Shown: piece by piece, positions 5,527-13,408 of the stretch
Layout: each line of letters opens with the position of its first letter
How positions within the stretch are numbered: the stretch's first letter is position 1
Source of the DNA: a virus
Virus record (IMG/VR): IMGVR_UViG_3300032224_000094
Location: 1 to 29,065 of that record
Strand: one strand, 5' to 3'
DNA length: 29,065 bases
The notes under the pieces: model-generated
Databases searched by the model: none
Told to the model about the DNA's origin: nothing
Seen by the model: the letters and a program-made list of their open reading frames with translations, nothing else
Program-made: the position numbers and the translations under genes

Positions 5527-5799
5527 ATGGCTAAAGGACTAAAAACAGGTGGTGGCTCACGTAAGGGTAAACCTAATCAGACTACCCAAGACGTAAGGAA
5601 TGCTATTGCGCTAATCGCGCAGAATAACATTGGAAACTTTGAGCTTTGGCTGGCTCAGACGGCAGAGAAAGACCCGTGTAAAGCAGCCGATCTGTATTTG
5701 AGGGCAATTGAGTATCATATACCCAAGCTCGCACGAGCTGAGGTTACCGGTCCAAATGAAGGTCCGGTTGAGCTGGTGATCCGATGGTCAGACGAGTAG
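5527..5799 (+). CDS. probable terminase small subunit, 90 aa
   Basis: A 90-aa protein directly upstream of the large terminase, overlapping it by 16 bases. It starts with a Gly/Lys-rich segment (MAKGLKTGGGSRKGKPNQTT) typical of phage small terminase-like proteins, then a helical central part (QDVRNAIALIAQNNIGNFEL), and KAADLYLRAIEYHIPKLARA, a motif I recall from many phage proteins in this position. Small terminases recognise the packaging site and hand DNA to the motor. It is shorter than classical small subunits and no clear HTH is visible, so the call rests mainly on position and motif memory. Confidence 0.65.
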   Translation: MAKGLKTGGGSRKGKPNQTTQDVRNAIALIAQNNIGNFELWLAQTAEKDPCKAADLYLRAIEYHIPKLARAEVTGPNEGPVELVIRWSDE

Positions 5800-7121
5800 T
5801 CACGCTACCTTACGTGCCGAGAGGCGCGTTCAAAGCGTTTCACAAGCGCCCACACAGATGGGCGTGTCTTGTCGCTCACAGGCGAGCAGGTAAGACCGTA
5901 GCAGCTATTAATGACATTGTGAGGGCAGCAGCGCTCTGCAAGTCGGCTATGCCGTTATTTGGTTATGTTGCGCCATATCGCAGCCAAGCTAAAGCAGTCG
6001 TGTGGGATTATCTTAAGCGTTATGCCGAACCGTTAATCAAAGTCAGCAATGAGTCTGAATTGCAAATCGAGCTAACTAATGGCTCGCGCATTAAGCTGTT
6101 TGGCGCAGACAATGCAGACGCAATGCGCGGCTTGGGCTTTGATGGCCTTTATTTGGATGAATACGGCGACTTTAAGCCAAGTATATGGGGAAACATCCTG
6201 CGGCCTGCATTGAGTGACAAACAGGGGTGGTGCGTTTTTGGCGGCACACCAAAGGGCAAGAATCAGTTTTGGCAGATATATCAAACGGCATCAAAGTCAC
6301 CAGACGAATGGTTCTTGCTGCGCTTACCGGCAAGCACTAGCGGTCTGTTGCCGGAGTCAGAGCTTGCGGCAGCTCGCGCACAGTTGAGCGAGGATCAATA
6401 CCTGCAAGAGATGGAATGCTCGTTTGAGGCTGCGATCTTGGGCGCATTCTATGGCACAGAGATGCGTGAGGCTACTGAGCAGGGTAGGATAACGCCAATT
6501 GAGTATGATACAAGTCTACCAGTGCATACAGCCTGGGACTTGGGCTTTCGTGACGATACCGCAATTTGGTGGTATCAGGTCATTCGAGGCGAGCTGCACA
6601 TACTTGAATACTACGGCGTGTCGGGCGCAAATATCAGCGATCTGGCTGCGGTCATCAAGTCTAAGCCATATAAGTATGGCAAACACTATTTACCGCACGA
6701 TGCGCGGGCTAAGACATTAGCGGCAGCCGGTAAGTCAGTGATAGAGCAGTTGGCTGAATATCTTGGCATCAATAACATGGCCATCGTGCCTGATCTTGGT
6801 GTGCAAGACGGCATCCAAGCAGTGCGGCAGGTGTTGCCTCGTTGTTGGTTTGATGCGGTCAAATGCGAAGATGGCATTGAGGCGCTCAGGCAGTATCAGC
6901 GCGAGTATGACGAGGACAAAAAGGCATTTAGGGATAGACCAAGGCATGATTGGTGCAGTCACCCAGCAGACGCTTTTAGAATGTTAGCGGTGGCGTGGCG
7001 CTTAGAACCTACAGTGAAAGCGCCTAATGTAATCAAACCGTTGATGGTTGGTTCACAAAACGAAGTTACTTTAAATGATATGTGGGCATCCCACAAAACA
7101 ACTAGGAGTGCAAGATTATGA
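5784..7121 (+). CDS. terminase large subunit (packaging ATPase/nuclease)
   Basis: A 445-aa packaging motor. The N-terminal ATPase shows Walker A AHRRAGKT (31-38), an adenine-pocket-type segment YVAPYRSQAK (61-70), Walker B LYLDEYGD (122-129) with the catalytic acid, and coupling motif GGTPKGKN (153-160). The C-terminal RNase-H-like nuclease shows HTAWDLGFRDDTA (248-260), HYLPHDARAK (301-310) and HDWCSHPADAFRM (388-400), supplying the metal-binding aspartates. Length is normal for compact large terminases. It translocates DNA into the prohead through the portal and cuts it at the end of packaging. The ATG lies inside the end of the small subunit gene, and its stop overlaps the next gene by ATGA. 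Confidence 0.95.
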   Translation: MVRRVVTLPYVPRGAFKAFHKRPHRWACLVAHRRAGKTVAAINDIVRAAALCKSAMPLFGYVAPYRSQAKAVVWDYLKRYAEPLIKVSNESELQIELTNGSRIKLFGADNADAMRGLGFDGLYLDEYGDFKPSIWGNILRPALSDKQGWCVFGGTPKGKNQFWQIYQTASKSPDEWFLLRLPASTSGLLPESELAAARAQLSEDQYLQEMECSFEAAILGAFYGTEMREATEQGRITPIEYDTSLPVHTAWDLGFRDDTAIWWYQVIRGELHILEYYGVSGANISDLAAVIKSKPYKYGKHYLPHDARAKTLAAAGKSVIEQLAEYLGINNMAIVPDLGVQDGIQAVRQVLPRCWFDAVKCEDGIEALRQYQREYDEDKKAFRDRPRHDWCSHPADAFRMLAVAWRLEPTVKAPNVIKPLMVGSQNEVTLNDMWASHKTTRSARL

Positions 7122-7438
7122 GCGGCGTATCTAATCCCTATCGTTATTTTTATGAACATGTTGCAGCATCACAATCAGCGCAGGTATTAGGGCCGACAGG
7201 CGCAGTTGGTGACTATCTGCATCGCATTGTCTGCACAGTTACAACTGGCGCAACTGGTAATGTTGTAATTGTTGATGGCACTGGTGCTGGCATTCTTACT
7301 CATACCGTTCTTCCGGCAAGCGCGTCTGTAGTGCCTGGCGTATACAACATTGAATTAAATGCGGTATCGGCTAATGGCGCTTGGAAGATTACCACCGGCG
7401 CAGGCGTTGAAGTGATGGCTGTCGGGATATTCTCGTAA
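7118..7438 (+). CDS. small beta-rich putative virion protein, 106 aa
   Basis: Conserved-looking phage protein of unknown function, starting within the terminase stop (ATGA). After MSGVSNPYRYFYEHVAASQS it is rich in Gly, Ala, Thr and Val in an alternating pattern (GDYLHRIVCTVTTGATGNVV), suggesting a single beta-sandwich domain. No Cys cluster, signal peptide or membrane span is visible. I recall similar proteins (VAASQTAQVLG.TGA.GD.LHR) encoded among structural genes of podovirus-like phages, so a minor head or decoration protein is plausible, but nothing in the sequence proves it. Confidence 0.7.
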   Translation: MSGVSNPYRYFYEHVAASQSAQVLGPTGAVGDYLHRIVCTVTTGATGNVVIVDGTGAGILTHTVLPASASVVPGVYNIELNAVSANGAWKITTGAGVEVMAVGIFS

Positions 7439-7440
7439 TC

Positions 7441-7602
7441 ATGGCCACCAAAGCTGGTTTGTATGCAAATATCCTCGCCAAGCAAGAGCGCATAAAAGCC
7501 GGTTCTGGTGAGAAGATGCGTAAACCTGGTGATCCTGGTGCGCCTACAGCTCAGGCATTCAAAGAGTCAGCCAAGACAGCTAAGAAGGATAACGAGAAAT
7601 GA
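7441..7602 (+). CDS. small basic conserved phage protein, 53 aa
   Basis: A 53-aa frame starting 2 bases after the previous stop and ending in ATGA overlap with the next gene. The sequence begins MATKAGLYANILAKQERIKA and continues GSGEKMRKPGDPGAPTAQAF. The LYANI.AK..RI..GSGEKMRKPG pattern is one I recall from small proteins near terminase genes in podoviruses and cyanophages. It is strongly basic and predicted helical at both ends. Function unknown; tight coupling on both sides shows it is a genuine member of the operon. Confidence 0.7.
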   Translation: MATKAGLYANILAKQERIKAGSGEKMRKPGDPGAPTAQAFKESAKTAKKDNEK

Positions 7603-7886
7603 GCGCAGCGTGGACTAGAAAAGAAGGCAAGAATCCGTCCGGTGGCTTAAATGCTAAGGGCAGAGCAAGCTACAAGGCTGAGACGGGCGGCGAATTAAAG
7701 CCACCGGTTAAAGCTGGTGACAATCCTCGCCGAGCTTCGTTTCTTGCGCGAATGGGCAACATGCCTGGTCCGATGGAAAAGAACGGCAAGCCAACACGGT
7801 TAGCGTTAGCGTTGAAAGCATGGGGTGCGTCTAGCAAAGAAGATGCTCGCGCTAAGGCTCATGCAATCTCAGCGAGAAATAAGTAA
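7599..7886 (+). CDS. conserved small basic phage protein (DUF6321-like), 95 aa
   Basis: Begins MSAAWTRKEGKNPSGGLNAK and contains LKPPVKAGDNPRRASFLARM and KPTRLALALKAWGASS. These segments match a conserved phage family that I recall as DUF6321, often encoded close to terminase genes; the number is from memory and should be checked. The protein is highly basic with little hydrophobic core in the first half, suggesting DNA or nucleoprotein contact. It starts inside the stop of the preceding 53-aa gene, and a 10-codon mini-ORF links it to the portal gene. Confidence 0.75.
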   Translation: MSAAWTRKEGKNPSGGLNAKGRASYKAETGGELKPPVKAGDNPRRASFLARMGNMPGPMEKNGKPTRLALALKAWGASSKEDARAKAHAISARNK

Positions 7887-7918
7887 TGCCGATTAACCAA
7901 TTAATTATTAGGCAATAA
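7886..7918 (+). CDS. 10-codon mini-ORF bridging to the portal gene
   Basis: The upstream stop TAA overlaps an ATG (TAATG) that opens a 10-codon frame, MPINQLIIRQ, ending in TAA one base before the portal ATG (TAACATG). No separate ribosome binding site is visible. It would carry a ribosome across the gap and let it restart at the portal gene. Very short, so chance is a real alternative. Confidence 0.25.
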   Translation: MPINQLIIRQ

Positions 7919-7919
7919 C

Positions 7920-10220
7920 ATGGAACAGACTAGCACTGGTGTGCAGAAATGGCTCAATGTCGTTAATGCTTATGACAATGAGTTTAAAAAGTGGGAAGCT
8001 AGATCACAAAAGATCGTCAAGCGCTATCGTGATGACAATCGCAGCTCGCACACAAACGAGACAGCTAAATTTAATATTCTGTGGTCGAACGTGCAGACGC
8101 TTATACCTGCTGTTTACGCCAAGCTGCCTAAGGCTGACGTATCACGCCGGTTTGGTGACAATGATCCAGTAGGCCGTGTGGCTGGGCAATTGATTGAGCG
8201 GGCGCTTGACTTTGAGATTGAGCATTACCCAGACTTTCGCAGCACTATGCGTCATGCGGTCGAGGATCGTTTCTTGGGCGGTCGTGGCACTGCGTGGGTG
8301 CGGTATGAACCACATGTCACTGAGCAGGATGTGCCAGAGGATGGTTTGCAGGTCACTGAGGACATTGACGAGGTAGATCAAGATGGTAAGCCACAGACTG
8401 CGTTGGGTGCGACTGCGGGCGAGGTTGCACCGCAAGAACAGATCGAGTATGAGTGTGCGCCGACTGATTATGTGCATTGGAAGGATTTTGGGCATTCTGT
8501 TGCCAGAACCTGGGAAGAAGTAACGTGCGTGTGGCGTTGGGTATACATGACGAAAGAGGCTCTAGTTGAGCGTTTTGGCGAGGAAATGGCCAAGACATTA
8601 CCGCTAGACTCAAATCCAGATACACAAACTACGTATGGCCAAAATACTAAAGAGCGCACCAGAGCTAAAATATGCGAGCTGTGGGATAAAGAATCGGGCA
8701 AGGTTTACTGGTTTAGTAAGAATCATGCAAGCATTATTGATGAGCGTGATGATCCGTTAGGCGTGGAGGGATTCTTTCCTTGCGGCAAACCGTTATACAG
8801 CACGACCACTAGCGATACATTAATTCCAGTACCGGACTTTGTTCTATATCAAGATCAAGCCAATGAGCTAGATATTCTTAGTGATCGGATTGATGGTTTA
8901 GTCAAAGCACTGCGGGTTCGCGGTGTGTATGACGCAAGCCAGCCTGCATTGCAGCGCTTATTGACTGAGGGCGACAACAATACGTTGATTCCAGTTGATA
9001 AATGGATGGCATTCAGTGAAAAGGGCGGGTTAAAAGGCAGCATTGATATCTTGCCAATCGACCAGCTTGCCGAGGCGTTGATGCAATGTTACCGCGCTCG
9101 CACCGAGATCAAGCAGCAAATCTACGAAATCACTGGGATTAGTGACATTATCCGAGGTGCATCGCTTGCAAGTGAGACTGCAACTGCACAACAAATTAAA
9201 GGCCAGTATGCAGGTCTGCGACTTCGCTCGATGCAAGAGGATGTGGCGCTATTTGCCAGTGAACTTATTAGATTAAAAGCGCAAGTTATTTGTTCTAAAT
9301 TCCAGCCACAGACAATACTAAGCTATGCTGCGGCACAGCAGATGCAGCCTGCCGATCAGCAAATGATACCGCAAGCGTTGCAGCTTATTAAAGACAAGCC
9401 ACTGCGTAATTTTAGGATTGAGGTTGCTGCTGACTCATTGGTGCAGATTGATGAGGCGCAAACTAAGCGCGACCGGATGGAGTTTATTCAAGCATTTGGT
9501 GGCTTTATGCGTGAGGCGCTACCGGTTGCACAATCAAGCCCAGAGATGACACCAATGTTGGTGGAAGTCATGAAATTTGGCATCTCGGCATTCAAGCAAT
9601 CCAAGCCAATCGAGGGCGCACTAGATGCAGCGCTTGACCAGCTAAAGAAAGCGCAAGCCAATCCGCAGCCTAAGCCAAACCCAGAGGCTGAGAAGATTAA
9701 AGCACAACAAGCTAGTGAGCAGGCGCGTATGCAGGCAGATGGTCAGATCGCACAGATGCGTATGCAAGCTGATACCCAAGCCACACAAATCAAGATACAA
9801 GCAGAGGCGCAGCTTGAGCAAATGAAGGCTCAGAATACAGCGCAGATTGAGGCTCAGAAACAACAGCACGAGCAGCAATTAAAAGAAATGGAGATCAGAT
9901 CACGGCAAGATATGGAAAAATGGAAGGCAGAGCTTGATGCGGCCACTAAGATTATGGTTGCTCGGATCGGTGCTAATCCTGGTCTTGATCTGCCAATGAT
10001 CGAGGCGCAACAAGCGGCATCTGAGAAGATCAGTGCAGAGCTTGGCGATCATGTAACTAATGCAATTCACCGTATGGCTGATATGCAAAACAATATGCAA
10101 AATATGCATGGCGAGACAATGGATAAGATTGGCACAGCGATGCAGATGTTAGCAGCGCCCAAGCGTGTGGTGCGCGGCGCAGACGGTAAAGTGATCGGCG
10201 TAGAGGTGCATCATGGTTAA
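7920..10220 (+). CDS. portal protein (P22-like, with long C-terminal coiled coil)
   Basis: A 766-aa portal that forms the dodecameric channel at the capsid vertex, docking the terminase and the tail adaptor. The N-terminal half shows typical portal sequence: KRYRDDNRSSHTNETAKFNI, LPKADVSRRFGDNDPVGRVA, a clip/wing region with TAWVRYEP, and PVPDFVLYQDQANELDILSD with GITSGISDII-like ITGISDIIRGAS near residue 403. Residues about 585-680 are a Gln/Met/Ala-rich heptad-like helix (QIAQMRMQADTQATQIKIQA), corresponding to the long barrel helix of P22-type portals. It ends VIGVEVHHG. Length fits P22-type portals. The next gene starts within its last codons. Confidence 0.9.
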   Translation: MEQTSTGVQKWLNVVNAYDNEFKKWEARSQKIVKRYRDDNRSSHTNETAKFNILWSNVQTLIPAVYAKLPKADVSRRFGDNDPVGRVAGQLIERALDFEIEHYPDFRSTMRHAVEDRFLGGRGTAWVRYEPHVTEQDVPEDGLQVTEDIDEVDQDGKPQTALGATAGEVAPQEQIEYECAPTDYVHWKDFGHSVARTWEEVTCVWRWVYMTKEALVERFGEEMAKTLPLDSNPDTQTTYGQNTKERTRAKICELWDKESGKVYWFSKNHASIIDERDDPLGVEGFFPCGKPLYSTTTSDTLIPVPDFVLYQDQANELDILSDRIDGLVKALRVRGVYDASQPALQRLLTEGDNNTLIPVDKWMAFSEKGGLKGSIDILPIDQLAEALMQCYRARTEIKQQIYEITGISDIIRGASLASETATAQQIKGQYAGLRLRSMQEDVALFASELIRLKAQVICSKFQPQTILSYAAAQQMQPADQQMIPQALQLIKDKPLRNFRIEVAADSLVQIDEAQTKRDRMEFIQAFGGFMREALPVAQSSPEMTPMLVEVMKFGISAFKQSKPIEGALDAALDQLKKAQANPQPKPNPEAEKIKAQQASEQARMQADGQIAQMRMQADTQATQIKIQAEAQLEQMKAQNTAQIEAQKQQHEQQLKEMEIRSRQDMEKWKAELDAATKIMVARIGANPGLDLPMIEAQQAASEKISAELGDHVTNAIHRMADMQNNMQNMHGETMDKIGTAMQMLAAPKRVVRGADGKVIGVEVHHG

Positions 10221-10404
10221 TACAACTAAAGGCGAGATGGATGAAGCGCTGCTAGAAAAGCGCGAAGGTGAATTTGAAGATGATAACGAGCGCACCACAT
10301 GGGTGGAATATTGGACATGTGGCGAAATGGTGCATCGGTCGGTGCATGTAACTTTAAAAAAAGCAGTAGTGTCAACAACTGAGATCGGGGGCTTCAATGG
10401 CTAA
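10213..10404 (+). CDS. hypothetical acidic protein, 63 aa
   Basis: A short protein overlapping the portal end by 8 bases and the next gene by 8 bases, which supports translation. The first half is acidic and helical (GEMDEALLEKREGEFEDDNE), the second contains WVEYWTCGEMVHRSVHVTLK and looks like a small beta unit. No family recognised. It opens the cassette of structural genes inserted between portal and scaffold. Confidence 0.65.
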   Translation: MVNTTKGEMDEALLEKREGEFEDDNERTTWVEYWTCGEMVHRSVHVTLKKAVVSTTEIGGFNG

Positions 10405-10852
10405 TAGTCAAGCAATGTGTACGAGTTTTAAAACTGAGATATTAAGCGGCATTCATGCGTTTGGCACAAGCGTTATTCGGGCATCTACAGCAGCCGATAC
10501 GCTTAAGGCAGCTTTATACCTTGCTAGTGCTAGTCAGGGCGCAGGAACGACAGCTTATGCCGTTACAGGCGAGGTTAGCGGCACTAATTACAGTGCAGGC
10601 GGTATTACCGTAACCAATGCGACAGCGCCAACTAGTAGCGGCACAACTGCATATTGGACACCAAGCGCGAGTTTTAGTTGGACTAACGTCACGCTGTCTA
10701 CGTCATTTGACTGCGCGTTGGTTTATAACTCAACGCAAAGCAATAAAGCAATCTCAGTGCATACGTTTGGCGCTCAGACTGTTACGGCAGGCAATTTCAC
10801 GCTAACAATGCCGACAAACGATGCAACTAACGCACTGGTAAGAATTGCTTAA
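10397..10852 (+). CDS. putative beta-rich virion protein, 151 aa
   Basis: Starts MANSQAMCTSFKTEILSGIH and is dominated by Ala, Thr, Ser and Gly in alternating beta-strand patterns (TSSGTTAYWTPSASFSWTNV), ending FTLTMPTNDATNALVRIA. I recall close relatives annotated only as hypothetical in phage structural clusters. The composition and lack of catalytic motifs suggest a structural or fibre-associated protein. Its stop overlaps the start of an 11-codon mini-ORF leading to the tail fibre gene. Function not known. Confidence 0.7.
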   Translation: MANSQAMCTSFKTEILSGIHAFGTSVIRASTAADTLKAALYLASASQGAGTTAYAVTGEVSGTNYSAGGITVTNATAPTSSGTTAYWTPSASFSWTNVTLSTSFDCALVYNSTQSNKAISVHTFGAQTVTAGNFTLTMPTNDATNALVRIA

Positions 10853-10887
10853 TGGCACAAGGCGCTTGTCAACCATCTAAAGGGTAA
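10852..10887 (+). CDS. 11-codon mini-ORF bridging to the tail fibre gene
   Basis: TAATG joins the previous stop to an 11-codon frame MAQGACQPSKG, whose TAA lies 3 bases before the tail fibre ATG. The AAAGGG near its end serves as the next gene's ribosome binding site. The arrangement repeats that at 7886-7918. It may be a coupling device rather than a functional peptide. Confidence 0.25.
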   Translation: MAQGACQPSKG

Positions 10888-10890
10888 ATC

Positions 10891-12378
10891 ATGGCATTTG
10901 TATTACAAAACAGAAACCAAGAAACAACCACCACAACAGGCACTGGCACAATTACGCTTGCTGGTGCTGTTGCTGGGTTTCAATCTTTTGCCACGGTTGG
11001 TAACGGGAATACAACTTATTATTGTATTACTAGCGGCTCTGCATGGGAAGTTGGTCTTGGTACGTATTCTAGTGCTGGGCCTACACTTGCTAGAACCACT
11101 ATTTATTCAAATTCTTTAGGTACTACAGCAGCTATATCCTTAACAGGCACTTCTAACGTATTCGTTACTTTACCGGCGGAACAAATACTTGGTAATGGTA
11201 AATTTTTGCAGTGGCAAAGCGTTCAAACTTCTAATTTTACTGCTGTAAGTGGGTACGCTTATCCGGTTAATACAACAAGTGGGGCGATTACAGTAACCCT
11301 ACCAGCAAGCCCAAACATAGGAGATGTTGTTCAATTAACAGATTATGCAGGAACATTTGCTACTAATAATTTAACAATTAGCCCTAATGGGTCAAAAATA
11401 GACGGCTCTAGTTCTAGCGTACAAATTATTACTAACAGACAATCCATAGCACTTGTTTACATAGATGCTACTCAAGGTTGGATTCCGTATTCTGGCTTTA
11501 ACACATCAACGCCAGGCTACACTTATTCTGCTAGTTATTTGATTGCTGCGGGTGGCGGTGGAGGAGGGTATTGGGATGGCGGTGGAGGTGGTGCAGGTGG
11601 TGTTGTATCCGGCACAACTACATTTATTAGTAATAATACGTATTCTGTTACTGTCGGCGCAGGTGGGTCTGGTGCAACAAGTGGTGGTATTGGGACTAAT
11701 GGTGGCAATTCAACAGTTACAGGATTGACTGCGGCTGTTGGCGGTGGTTTTGGTGGTAGTAATGGTATTGCAGGGACTATTGGTGCTGGTGGTTCTGGTG
11801 GTGGTGGATACGGTGCGGCTACTACAACAGGCGGTAGTGGAACATCAGGACAAGGAAGTGCTGGCGGTAATGGTCAACCGTTGGCGGGCGGAGGCCCGTC
11901 TTACGGTGCGGGTGGGGGTGGTGGTTTTGGTGCGGTTGGTGGTAATGGTACATCAGCTGTGGGCGGTGCAGGAGGCGTTGGCGTAGTTACTACTTTAATT
12001 ACTACAACACAGGCAACATCAGCATCAGTTGGACAAGTTGTATCTACATCTGTTTATTTTGCAGGTGGGGGTGGGGCTGGTATCAATGACACAACAGGAA
12101 CTGTTGGTGCGGGTGGTAGCGGTGGTGGTGGAGCTGGCAGTAAATCTGGTGTAGCTCCAACCGCAGGCTCTGCAAATAGTGGTGGTGGTGGCGGCGGCGG
12201 TGGTGGTAACGGTGGCGGGGCACAACAATCAGGCGCTAATGGTGGCTCAGGATGTGTAATTTTATCTATTCCTACTGCATATTACTCTGGCACATATACT
12301 GGCTCTCCAACTGTAGTTACTAACGGTTCAAATACTGTATTAATATTTAAATCATCTACAGGGAGTTACACGGCATGA
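10891..12378 (+). CDS. tail fibre / receptor-binding protein with glycine-rich domain
   Basis: A 495-aa fibre protein. The N-terminal 100 residues (FVLQNRNQETTTTTGTGTIT, SGSAWEVGLGTYSSAG, FVTLPAEQ) form a module I recall at the start of many phage fibres. Residues 115-215 are a beta module with ITVTLPASPNIGDVVQLTDY. Residues about 218-452 are extremely Gly-rich (AAGGGGGGYWDGGGGGAGG and repeated VGAGGSGA, GGGG runs), the type predicted to pack as polyglycine-II helices in Gly-rich phage adhesins such as T-even gp38. The tail SGCVILSIPTAYYSGTY is a usual closing motif. It should contact the host surface. Its place between portal and scaffold, far from the other tail genes, is unusual. Confidence 0.85.
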   Translation: MAFVLQNRNQETTTTTGTGTITLAGAVAGFQSFATVGNGNTTYYCITSGSAWEVGLGTYSSAGPTLARTTIYSNSLGTTAAISLTGTSNVFVTLPAEQILGNGKFLQWQSVQTSNFTAVSGYAYPVNTTSGAITVTLPASPNIGDVVQLTDYAGTFATNNLTISPNGSKIDGSSSSVQIITNRQSIALVYIDATQGWIPYSGFNTSTPGYTYSASYLIAAGGGGGGYWDGGGGGAGGVVSGTTTFISNNTYSVTVGAGGSGATSGGIGTNGGNSTVTGLTAAVGGGFGGSNGIAGTIGAGGSGGGGYGAATTTGGSGTSGQGSAGGNGQPLAGGGPSYGAGGGGGFGAVGGNGTSAVGGAGGVGVVTTLITTTQATSASVGQVVSTSVYFAGGGGAGINDTTGTVGAGGSGGGGAGSKSGVAPTAGSANSGGGGGGGGGNGGGAQQSGANGGSGCVILSIPTAYYSGTYTGSPTVVTNGSNTVLIFKSSTGSYTA

Positions 12379-12674
12379 GTCATTATGCTAAAGTTTTTAA
12401 TGGCATTGTAGTTAATGTAATTTGCGCCGAAGAAGATTTTTTTACTAACGGTCATTTTATAGATACAAGCCCAGGCACTTGGATTCAGACTTCGTATAAC
12501 ACTCGTGGTGGCGTTCACGCTACTGGTGGCGATCCGCTGCGTAAAAACTATGCTGGGATTGGATTTACTTATGACGCAGTTAGAGATGCGTTTATTCCAC
12601 CAAAACCAGATGATTTTTATGTATTAAACGATGAAACTTGTTTATGGGAACCTTTAATAGAAATTGATAAATAA
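12375..12674 (+). CDS. fibre-associated conserved protein, 99 aa
   Basis: Starts in the fibre stop (ATGA) and ends one base into the following gene (TAATG). The sequence contains MSHYAKVFNGIVVNVICAEE, WIQTSYNTRGGVHATGGDPL and RKNYAGIGFTYDAVRDAFIP followed by PP and a Trp near the end. I recall this family (AKV..GIV..VI.AE, YAGIGY.YD...D.FI.P) from many phages, where it is often encoded by fibre genes and sometimes called tail fibre assembly-like. A chaperone or accessory role for the adjacent Gly-rich fibre is inference from position. Confidence 0.7.
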   Translation: MSHYAKVFNGIVVNVICAEEDFFTNGHFIDTSPGTWIQTSYNTRGGVHATGGDPLRKNYAGIGFTYDAVRDAFIPPKPDDFYVLNDETCLWEPLIEIDK

Positions 12675-13408
12675 TGTTAGGTTTATACCCATTAAGCGGT
12701 GCGCCTTTAGGGTCTTCTGGAGATGCTAATCCTATTGTTAGCACTATAAGCGGCAATCAAGCTACAGGTTCGGCAGGTACACTTACAAGCGAAAATAGCA
12801 ATTCAATTACCGGCAACCAGGCAATTGGCGCGGTTGGCACAGCTACAGCCAATATTATTATTGCGCTCACTGGTGTAGAGGCAACAGGACAGGTTGGCAC
12901 TGAGGGCGAGGCGGTCACTGTAGCGCTTACAGGAGTGCAGGCTACTGGTGCGGTAGGTAGTGTTGGCGTTAATGTTGTGGCAGCACTTACAGGCGTTGAG
13001 GCTACCGGCGCGGTTGGTAGTGTTAATGTTAGCGCTGATATCGTGGTGGCGCTCACAGGCGTTGAGGCAACAGGGCAGGTCGGCACTCTTACGGTAGCAG
13101 CCCAGCCAATCATTGTGATTGACGATACGCACGATGGTGACTTTTTAGGTAAGAAATTTGCAGAGGAACAAGCGCGGGCAGCCAAGCGGCGCGAAGCAAT
13201 ATTAAATGCCTACGAGATAGTAGTGGAAGGCAGACCAGAGTTTGCCGAAGAAATAGCAGAACCGTTTACGCAGTTGGTTGTAGATCAGCAGGAAATGCCG
13301 GTAAAGCAGATTGATTATGACGCTCTTTTTGCCGATCTCGACAGGGTTGAGGCAATTTGGAGTAATTACATTGACTTGGATGACGAGGAAATATTGGCCT
13401 TATTATGA
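12674..13408 (+). CDS. putative structural protein with six 20-aa repeats, 244 aa
   Basis: The first 140 residues are built from six repeats beginning at residues 25, 45, 65, 85, 105 and 127 with consensus LTGVEATGQVGT (variants ISGNQATGSAGT, ITGNQAIGAVGT). The spacing is exactly 20 residues except the last, suggesting a regular beta-solenoid or stacked beta structure. The rest is different: an acidic helical region with AEEQARAAKRREAILNAYEI and a C-terminus DLDDEEILALL. I recall short phage proteins beginning MLGLYPLSGAP with similar repeats in structural modules. No function can be assigned; fibre or head surface structure is plausible. Confidence 0.7.
   Translation: MLGLYPLSGAPLGSSGDANPIVSTISGNQATGSAGTLTSENSNSITGNQAIGAVGTATANIIIALTGVEATGQVGTEGEAVTVALTGVQATGAVGSVGVNVVAALTGVEATGAVGSVNVSADIVVALTGVEATGQVGTLTVAAQPIIVIDDTHDGDFLGKKFAEEQARAAKRREAILNAYEIVVEGRPEFAEEIAEPFTQLVVDQQEMPVKQIDYDALFADLDRVEAIWSNYIDLDDEEILALL
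12746..13090 (+). repeat. in-frame repeats of about 60 bp encoding LTGVEATG units
   Basis: Six coding repeats at 60-bp spacing, the last at 66 bp, share cores such as ctcacaggcgttgaggc. Units three to six are closer to each other than to the first two, as expected from expansion by duplication. The opposite-strand open frame here is a by-product of the repetition. Confidence 0.8.

Noticed and set aside
10891-12378. Diversity-generating retroelement target near the fibre
   Set aside because: No reverse transcriptase gene and no template-repeat copy of a fibre segment were found.
12757-13185. 142-codon minus-strand ORF
   Set aside because: Exists only because the 60-bp coding repeats lack stops in the opposite frame.
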